NCBI GenBank assembly: GCA_022791755.1
Contig: JAAVZR010000008.1
Location: forward strand, 62,001 to 126,000
Direction: 5' to 3'
DNA: 64,000 nucleotides
Origin: Lachnospiraceae bacterium
GTDB taxonomy: Bacteria > Bacillota > Clostridia > Lachnospirales > Lachnospiraceae
A model generated the notes under the pieces. It saw only the letters and a list, made by a program, of their open reading frames with translations. It made no database searches and had not been told where the DNA came from. Of the stretch, positions 55,417-61,626 are shown in pieces (positions within the stretch are counted from its first letter, which is position 1; the number at the start of each line of letters is the position of its first letter). Made by a program: the position numbers and the translations under genes.

Positions 55417-56076
55417 ATGAAGAGAATTGTAATGATTCACACCAGTCCGGTTTCTCTGAATGATCTGAAGGCATTGACGGCGGAGATCATCCCGGAGGCG
55501 GAACTGATAAATATCATAGACGACAGTCTGTTGGAGGAAGTGAAGGCCAATAACGGCCTGACACCGGCCATTATCTCCCGGATGACGACCTATGTGAAGG
55601 TGGCGGAGAGCCTGAAGCCGGATCTGATTTTCAACCAGTGTTCTTCCGTGGGAGAGGCGTTCGACATCGCAAAGAAATGTACAGCGGTGCCTGCCCTGAA
55701 GGTGGACGAGGCCATGGCAGAGGAGGCGGTGAGGATCGGCCGGAGAATCGCCGTGGTGGCCACCGTGGCCTCCACCATGCGTCCCAGCTGCAACCTGGTG
55801 AGGGAGAAGGCGGCCGTGGCAGGCCGTGAAGCAGAGGTCACCGAGTATCTGGTGGACGGAGCCCTGGATGTGCTGATGAAGGAAAAGAATGTGGAGAAGC
55901 ATAACCAGCTGGTGTTAAAACGGATTCAGGAGGCAGAAGCCGACAATGATGTGATCGTGCTGGCCCAGGGATCCATGACGGCGCTGCTGCCTTATCTGAA
56001 GGAATGTGCCAGGCCGGTGCTTACGAGCCCCCGTCTGGGGGTTATGAGAGCCAGGCAGATGCTGGGGCTAAAGTGA
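55417..56076 (+). CDS. Aspartate/glutamate racemase-like protein
   Basis: A 219-residue protein of the Asp/Glu/hydantoin racemase superfamily. The N-terminal MKRIVMIHTSPVSLNDL and two cysteine segments (LIFNQCSSVGEAFDIA and STMRPSCNLVREKAAVA) fit the paired-cysteine active-site plan, and the C-terminal VLTSPRLGVMRARQML is typical. Such proteins can be racemases, epimerases or lyases acting on small acids. Start ATG 55417 follows AGGAGAGG and is 16 bp after the aldolase gene. It is unusual in a PTS sugar operon and probably isomerises an intermediate. Confidence 0.85.
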   Translation: MKRIVMIHTSPVSLNDLKALTAEIIPEAELINIIDDSLLEEVKANNGLTPAIISRMTTYVKVAESLKPDLIFNQCSSVGEAFDIAKKCTAVPALKVDEAMAEEAVRIGRRIAVVATVASTMRPSCNLVREKAAVAGREAEVTEYLVDGALDVLMKEKNVEKHNQLVLKRIQEAEADNDVIVLAQGSMTALLPYLKECARPVLTSPRLGVMRARQMLGLK

Positions 56077-56116
56077 AAACGCAAGCGGACACGAAAAGTG
56101 ACACAGAGGAGGCTAT

Positions 56117-57154
56117 ATGCGGAAGAAAGGTTATTTTGAACGGGTAAAGGAACAGACTCCCACACGGTTCTGGATCAATAATGTGACAAGAGAGGAAGCG
56201 AAGCTGGCCATAGAAGCGGGAGCCACGGGCTGCACGCAGAATCCGGCCTACACCTGGAAGATGCTCTGCCATGAGGACGGCAGAGCTCACGCGAAGGAGC
56301 GGATCGAGGGTTATCTGGGAAAGGGCCTGGATACGACAGACATTCAGGTGCGGGTGCAGCGGGATCTGGTGGGGGAGATCGCAAAGATCTTCATGCCCCT
56401 GTATGAGAGCTCCCGGGGAGAGGCAGGCTTTGTGAGCATTCAGGGTGATCCCTTCCATGAGGACGCAGAGACAATGATCCGCCATGCCTGCTTCAATCAT
56501 GAGGCGGGACCTAATGTCATGGCTAAGATACCGGTGACGGAAGAAGGACTGAAGGCCATCGAATATGTGGCGGCCAGGGGGATTCCGATCAACGCTACGG
56601 AGGTCATGGCAGTCCGGCAGGCGCTGGACGTGTGCGAGATATATGAGAAGGCGACGAAAGGCATGAAAAACAGAGCCCCCATCTATTTCTCTCATATCAC
56701 AGGCATCTATGATGAATACCTGAAAAAAGAGGCCCAGGCAAGGGCGGTGGACATCAGCCCGGATGCGCTGTGGCAGGCGGGAATGGCTGTGGCCAGAAAA
56801 ACCTATCATATGACGAAACGAAAAAATAAGGCGGTGGGCTTCATCGGAGGCGGCGCCAGAGGACTGCATCATTTCACGGAGATGGTGGGAGCGGACGCCT
56901 GCATTACCATCAACTGGAAGGGTACGGCCGAAGAGCTGCTGAAGCAGGATCCCCCGGTGGTAGAGCGCTTCTTTACCCCGGTGCCGGACGGTGTGATCGA
57001 GGAGCTGTGCGCGAAGCTTCCTGATTTTCGGAAAGGATATTTCGTGGACGGGATCCGGCCGTCGGAGTATGAAGATTTCGGTCCGGTGAAGCTGTTTCGG
57101 ACGAGCTTCGAGGAGGCCTGGGAGAATACCAGGAGATATATCGAGTCATTGTAA
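56117..57154 (+). CDS. Transaldolase-family protein
   Basis: A 345-residue transaldolase/fructose-6-phosphate aldolase-like enzyme. Features: FWINNVTREEAKLAIEAGAT with the NPAYT segment (GCTQNPAYTWK), DIQVRVQRDLVGEI, the Schiff-base lysine in VMAKIPVTEEGLKAIEY, and INATEVMAVRQAL. The C-terminal GLHHFTEMVGAD and FRKGYFVDG are characteristic of a longer clostridial subgroup. It ends the PTS operon, followed by a strong terminator. With the aldolase it can shuffle sugar carbon, but the natural substrate is unclear. Confidence 0.88.
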   Translation: MRKKGYFERVKEQTPTRFWINNVTREEAKLAIEAGATGCTQNPAYTWKMLCHEDGRAHAKERIEGYLGKGLDTTDIQVRVQRDLVGEIAKIFMPLYESSRGEAGFVSIQGDPFHEDAETMIRHACFNHEAGPNVMAKIPVTEEGLKAIEYVAARGIPINATEVMAVRQALDVCEIYEKATKGMKNRAPIYFSHITGIYDEYLKKEAQARAVDISPDALWQAGMAVARKTYHMTKRKNKAVGFIGGGARGLHHFTEMVGADACITINWKGTAEELLKQDPPVVERFFTPVPDGVIEELCAKLPDFRKGYFVDGIRPSEYEDFGPVKLFRTSFEEAWENTRRYIESL

Positions 57155-57245
57155 TGAACGGAGTATCATTTCATCTAAAAGGGAATGTTGTAGAAACAGA
57201 GATGAGTCTGTTTTGACGAGATGTCGCAACGAAGTGTTTATGTAT

Positions 57246-57287
57246 GGCGGGATCTGTGACTGTGAAAGGTCACAGGTCCCGCCTTTT
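57246..57287 (+). terminator. Strong terminator of the PTS operon
   Basis: A 15-bp stem GGCGGGATCTGTGAC/GTCACAGGTCCCGCC with one A-G mismatch and an 8-nt loop, followed by TTTT. Confidence 0.85.
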
Positions 57288-57338
57288 CAGGCCGCTTTGG
57301 AAGGATATGGCTATGGGATCAGAACTGTGAAGCCAGGT

Positions 57339-57875
57339 TCAAACCTGGCTTTCGGCTTCTGTGCCCTCCGGGAACGAGACGCAAAACGCTACCGGACCAA
57401 TCGATATGACCTCGCCGCCCCGCAGCTTATTACGTCCCTGGAACCGCATTCCGTCCAGGGTCGTCCCCTGCGGCGAATTCAGATCCTCGATATAAACCTG
57501 GCCGTCTGCCAGCTTTATACGGGAATTTTCTTCCGCCACCTCCGGATTATCAAATATAATGTCGCAGCCGGCGCCGCTGCCGATAGTCAGGCAGTCGGAG
57601 AGGGTCAGGAGCGCAGAAGTATTCCGGCATCTTCCCGAATATATTTCAAGCTTTAAGGGGATGCCGGGCGCCGCGGTCTTTGAATCGCCGCCGCGTTGGC
57701 CGCCCTTTTTACGGACAGCCCATACCGCCAGCAAAACGGCAATGAGGGCGACTGCGGCGCAGACTCCGCAGACAATGACCATAGCGGTTTTATCATCCAC
57801 CGTAAGCCCCAGCCTGGAAAGAAGCCGGGAAAAGTCGGCGGCGGACAGCAAGGATCCCATTTTGGCATGATACAT
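57339..57875 (-). CDS. Membrane-anchored FHA-domain protein
   Basis: A 178-residue protein with one membrane helix near the N-terminus (AMVIVCGVCAAVALIAVLL) and a C-terminal FHA domain (LTLSDCLTIGSGAGCDIIF, NSRIKLADGQVYIEDLNSPQ, then GTTLDGMRF), which binds phosphothreonine peptides. The usual Ser-x-x-His (SxxH) loop is replaced by GSGAGCDI-type residues, so binding specificity may differ. It is the last gene of the minus-strand phospho-signalling operon. The start follows GGAGGG. Confidence 0.85.
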   Translation of the reverse strand: MYHAKMGSLLSAADFSRLLSRLGLTVDDKTAMVIVCGVCAAVALIAVLLAVWAVRKKGGQRGGDSKTAAPGIPLKLEIYSGRCRNTSALLTLSDCLTIGSGAGCDIIFDNPEVAEENSRIKLADGQVYIEDLNSPQGTTLDGMRFQGRNKLRGGEVISIGPVAFCVSFPEGTEAESQV

Positions 57876-57900
57876 AACGGTATTTATCCCTCCATAAAAA

Positions 57901-58623
57901 CTATTTCAGCATGACGGCCAGCAGCGTCAGATTGTCATTTCCTTCGTTTAGCCGCTCCATCATACGCAGCAGCAGATATTCGGCCCACTGCCGGGCATTT
58001 TCGGATTTTAACAGGTCGATCACGATTTCCTCGTCGTCCAGATATTCCCAGACGCCGTCCGAGCAAAGCAAGAAGGCGTCGCCCGGCGTCAGATATTCCT
58101 CATAAGAACGGATCGTCGGCTCATTGTGATCCGGCCCTCCGACAGAGCGTAAGAGACGGGGCTGATCCTCGTCAAAGGCGATGTCTCTCTTTGAGATTTC
58201 CCCCGCCTTATATTTTTTATAAGCGACGGAATGATCCTCCGTAACGGCCTGTAAGCGTCCGTCATGGATATAATACACACGGGAATCGCCGGCATGCGCC
58301 CATACGGCCCTGTCTCCCAGGATATAAAGCGCCGCTACCGTGCTTTTCAGGACAGCGTCCTTTTCCTCCTGAAGCGCCAGCACACGCCGGTTTGCCCCGG
58401 CAATCTGTTCCTCAAACCATCGGGAAATGTCTCCGTCCCGGCAGGGGAAAGCATCCAGCAGCGTATCTCTCACGCACGCGGACGCCAGTTCGCCATAAGA
58501 ATGGCCGCCCAGGCCGTCCGCCACCACAAAGAGCCCTTCGCCCTCGTGGATCCGGGAACCGGCCGAATCCTCGTTATAGGAGCGGCCGCCCCGGTTTGTA
58601 AATTCATAGTTGTCAAAAACCAT
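57901..58623 (-). CDS. PP2C-type protein phosphatase (first of two)
   Basis: A 240-residue Ser/Thr phosphatase. Metal-binding motifs of PP2C are intact: GGRSYNEDSAG, FVVADGLGGHSYGELAS, WAHAGDSRVYYI and LLCSDGVWEYLDDEEI. It probably removes phosphate from substrates of the kinase in the same operon. It starts 3 bp after the protease-FHA gene. No regulatory domain or membrane segment is seen, so it is cytoplasmic. Confidence 0.93.
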   Translation of the reverse strand: MVFDNYEFTNRGGRSYNEDSAGSRIHEGEGLFVVADGLGGHSYGELASACVRDTLLDAFPCRDGDISRWFEEQIAGANRRVLALQEEKDAVLKSTVAALYILGDRAVWAHAGDSRVYYIHDGRLQAVTEDHSVAYKKYKAGEISKRDIAFDEDQPRLLRSVGGPDHNEPTIRSYEEYLTPGDAFLLCSDGVWEYLDDEEIVIDLLKSENARQWAEYLLLRMMERLNEGNDNLTLLAVMLK

Positions 58624-58626
58624 AGT

Positions 58627-60084
58627 TTACCCCAATTCCACAGAAATCGCATTGGCCTTGTCGCCGACGTAGAATTTTTCGCCGGGCCGCAGGCGGTAAG
58701 GGACATTGGCGTCCAGCTTCTGGCCGCTCATGAGGAACGTGCCGTAGGAGGAGCGCAGGTCGGTCAGTACAAATACGCCTGTCGCCGCATCATAGGAAAT
58801 CTGGCAGTGCCGCCCGCTGACGCCTGTCGTCCCCTCCGCATATACCAGCTTGCAGTTTGCGGGATCGCGTCCGATCAGAAGAGGCGTATCGCTTACCACC
58901 AGAGCCATGCCGTTATGCTGCGGGGCCAGGGAGCGGATAAACGCTCGCTGCGCCGGCTGCGCATTGCCAGGAGCCGGTTTCGCCGTTTTTCCGGAGACCA
59001 CGGCCTTCGCCTTTTCGGAAACGGCTGTCCGCGCCTTATCAGGGCCTGCCCCGGCCGCAGGTAACGCAGCGGTTCCTTTTTTCTTTTTCAGAATCACGGC
59101 TGCCGCTGCCGCCGCACAGACGACGGCGCAGATTGCGATGACCGGCAAAAGGGAGCCGCCGCTCTTTCCCGCCATCTCGTAGGGGATGCTGTTTTTATCT
59201 AAGAACTTGACCAGCTCGCTGGCATTGATGGCATAATAATCCACTTCGATCTGGTTCGCATAAGGGCTGTTTGACTCGACATTTGTGTTGACGCCGATGA
59301 CGTATCCGTTCTCTGTCACCAGCGGCCCGCCGGAATTTCCGTGCTGGATCGTGGCGTCGATCTGAATCCGTTCCACGCCCTGCCCTTCGTTTACCACGAA
59401 TTTGCTGATGATGCCCTGATGTACGGTTACGTCATTCAGCCCATATTTGCTTCCGCTGGTAAAATCATTATCCGCGTTCCCCGGGAAGCCCAGCGTAGAT
59501 ACGGTGTCTCCCTGCATATCCGCGGTGGGGATCTGGATCGGAAGCGGCTCCCGTTTGTCCGTCCCCTCCCGGATTGTAAGGACTGCCAGATCGACCTTGG
59601 CGGTATCCCCGTAGCAATCTATGAAGGCCACGTCGTAATCGTTGCTTTCGTAGTACACCCTTAGCTCGCAGCTGCCCGCGATGAGCACCACGGGATATCC
59701 TTTATAGGTCTGACCGGTCGCAATCCTGCACTGCCCGCCCTCTCCGGAATTGATATAATCCGCTACGACGTGGTGATTGGTGACGATATGAGTAGGCTTT
59801 TCTCCTGCCTTGCCGACAAAGAATCCGCTGCCGCCGCTCCAGGAACCCTCTCCGTTCGTGCCGAAGGTCACTTCTTCAATCCGGTAAAACTGCTGATCCT
59901 GCGATGAGTAGACCGTGTAGACAGCGTCTTTCAAGTAAAACTCTATGGAGACCACGCCGATCTTGGCGTCCGCGGCACTGCGCTTTTTCGCGGCGCAGCC
60001 CTGCGCGCTGCAAAGCAATATCGCCGAGCAGAAAAGGACTGCCGCAAAAAGGGCTGCTTTTACCCGTATTTTGTTTTTTCTCAT
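58627..60084 (-). CDS. Membrane trypsin-like protease fused to an FHA domain
   Basis: A 485-residue single-pass protein. A signal-like helix (AALFAAVLFCSAILLCSAQG, followed by a Cys that could be acylated) leads to a trypsin/HtrA-like protease with His in IVTNHHVVADY, Asp in VDLAVLTI and Ser in GNSGGPLVTENGYVIG. After it a membrane helix (LLPVIAICAVVCAAAAAAVI) and a linker lead to a C-terminal FHA domain (LIGRDPANCKLVYAEGTTGV, SGRHCQISYD, DLRSSYGTF). The protease would be outside and the FHA inside, so activity could be tuned by phosphorylated partners. It is between the two PP2C genes. Confidence 0.9.
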   Translation of the reverse strand: MRKNKIRVKAALFAAVLFCSAILLCSAQGCAAKKRSAADAKIGVVSIEFYLKDAVYTVYSSQDQQFYRIEEVTFGTNGEGSWSGGSGFFVGKAGEKPTHIVTNHHVVADYINSGEGGQCRIATGQTYKGYPVVLIAGSCELRVYYESNDYDVAFIDCYGDTAKVDLAVLTIREGTDKREPLPIQIPTADMQGDTVSTLGFPGNADNDFTSGSKYGLNDVTVHQGIISKFVVNEGQGVERIQIDATIQHGNSGGPLVTENGYVIGVNTNVESNSPYANQIEVDYYAINASELVKFLDKNSIPYEMAGKSGGSLLPVIAICAVVCAAAAAAVILKKKKGTAALPAAGAGPDKARTAVSEKAKAVVSGKTAKPAPGNAQPAQRAFIRSLAPQHNGMALVVSDTPLLIGRDPANCKLVYAEGTTGVSGRHCQISYDAATGVFVLTDLRSSYGTFLMSGQKLDANVPYRLRPGEKFYVGDKANAISVELG

Positions 60085-60141
60085 TTTCTCATACTCCTCT
60101 TATCCTGTTTTCGTATTGCCAGACCATGGGAGAGCCGGCCT

Positions 60142-60975
60142 TTATAAAACGCATTTCACCACGATTGCCGTGTAATTATCCTGATTCGGCTTATTGTGTA
60201 AGACAAGCCCCTCCTCCAGCGTCCGGCACATCTGCTCCACGCTGCCGCCCTGCAGGGCTTTGGCGATTTCCTGTGGGTGCAAGACGCCGCCGACTCCGTC
60301 CGAACAGGCTAACAGCACGTCGCCCTCCTGCATGGGGAGAGGGCGCACGCTGCCATCCACATCATGGAATCCGGTCATCCCCAGGAATTGTGTCAGAGCC
60401 GCCGCCTCCGGTATCTCGCGAAGCGGCGCAGGATCCAGGTCGCCGTCCCGTATGGCCTCCAGATATTTTTGATGGCACAGATTGTGCTCGGTGTTCAGCC
60501 GAAGCAGCCGTCCATCCCGCAGAAGATACAGATAGCTGTCCCCTACGCTGGCATAGAAGAGCCTTTCCTGATACAGGATACCGATCACTGCCGTGCTTCC
60601 GCCGTCGCCGCCGATTTGCGCTTCCACCCGGGAAGAGGCCAAAAACACGCTTTCCTTAAGCTGGGCCGCCAGATCGCTGTCCCGGTTCATTTCCGCAAAG
60701 GACTGCCGGAGGCTTTGAATAGCTGTCTCGCTGGCCAGTTTTCCATCTTTCATGCCGCCCATTCCGTCGCATACGGCAAAGAGAAGGCCTTTTTCCCGTA
60801 TCGCAGCCACGTCGAAAGCTCCGGCTACCGTGAAGGAATCCTCCTGGCGCTCCCTGGCGCCGATTCCCTGGAGGTTCGCTACATAATATCCCAGCTGCCG
60901 CTTTATGGAGGGGCGTTCGGTAACGGGCAGGCAATCCTCCTTGGGCTTCTGTCGGAGCCCTTTAAATAATGCCAT
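60142..60975 (-). CDS. PP2C-type protein phosphatase (second)
   Basis: A 277-residue Ser/Thr phosphatase. Motifs are GARERQEDSFTVAG, FAVCDGMGGMKDGKLAS, YASVGDSYLYLL and LLACSDGVGGVLHPQEI, so the metal ligands are complete. Start ATG 60975 follows AAGGAG and is 1 bp after the FHA gene; longer frames upstream lack a ribosome site. Its role is to counter the kinase of the operon. It differs clearly from the other PP2C, so the two probably act on different substrates. Confidence 0.93.
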   Translation of the reverse strand: MALFKGLRQKPKEDCLPVTERPSIKRQLGYYVANLQGIGARERQEDSFTVAGAFDVAAIREKGLLFAVCDGMGGMKDGKLASETAIQSLRQSFAEMNRDSDLAAQLKESVFLASSRVEAQIGGDGGSTAVIGILYQERLFYASVGDSYLYLLRDGRLLRLNTEHNLCHQKYLEAIRDGDLDPAPLREIPEAAALTQFLGMTGFHDVDGSVRPLPMQEGDVLLACSDGVGGVLHPQEIAKALQGGSVEQMCRTLEEGLVLHNKPNQDNYTAIVVKCVL

Positions 60976-60976
60976 A

Positions 60977-61603
60977 CTATTCTCCTTGTGCCGTGCCGTC
61001 CTTCCAGTTAAAGCTTTCGTCGCAGAAGGGAACAAATACAAACTTGCTCTCCCCCAGCTCGATAACATCGCCCTTTTTAATCTGGGTCGGGACATACGTC
61101 GGCTCGTCGTTGATATATACGCCGTTTACGCTGGCGTCCGGAATGAAATAAAAGTTATTGTGCTTGACGTCATAGGCAATACGCGCATGATTTTCCCGGG
61201 AAATCGCCGTGTCGCCCTTGATGCAGATATCCATTTTTTCGCTGCGCCCGATGGAATTATTCTTGGCGGCCACCCGGTAATCCTTTCCCTTTTCCGCGCC
61301 CTTGATGCAGACGAGCCATCCGGCGATGGGCTCCCTGGAAAAGCTCTTTTGCAGTACGGCCACCGTTTTCCCGGTATCCTGTTCCGGCTGCCGGACTTTG
61401 CCGTATTCGGCCGGAGCGACCGTCGCCCCCACTTCAGAAGCCGGGGACGGCGCGCCGCCGCCCAAAACCCCTACAGTCTTGCCAACGCCGGAATCTGTCC
61501 CGGCATCAAATCTCACCTGTTTCACACCCTGGTTGCAGTATGGGCATTCGGCATACTGATCCGTATCGTACAAGTGCCCGTTTAAGCATTCTGTCAATGC
61601 CAT
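60977..61603 (-). CDS. FHA-domain protein with N-terminal zinc ribbon
   Basis: A 208-residue cytoplasmic protein. The N-terminal 25 residues form a small zinc ribbon (CLNGHLYDTDQYAECPYC, Cys and His ligands). A variable linker follows, then an FHA domain (NNSIGRSEKMDICIKGDTAI, then SRENHARIAYD, ASVNGVYINDEPT) with intact Gly-Arg-Ser-...-Ser-Arg-x-x-His. It would bind phosphothreonine on targets of the neighbouring kinase. It starts behind GGAGG, 23 bp after the kinase gene. Confidence 0.9.
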   Translation of the reverse strand: MALTECLNGHLYDTDQYAECPYCNQGVKQVRFDAGTDSGVGKTVGVLGGGAPSPASEVGATVAPAEYGKVRQPEQDTGKTVAVLQKSFSREPIAGWLVCIKGAEKGKDYRVAAKNNSIGRSEKMDICIKGDTAISRENHARIAYDVKHNNFYFIPDASVNGVYINDEPTYVPTQIKKGDVIELGESKFVFVPFCDESFNWKDGTAQGE

Positions 61604-61626
61604 TTTCTTTCCTCCTCACTGGTTTT

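Noticed and set aside
57330-57352. tRNA-like GTTCAAACC segment
   Set aside because: It is the loop of a short hairpin (AGCCAGGT/ACCTGGCT) covering the FHA stop codon; no cloverleaf arms surround it.
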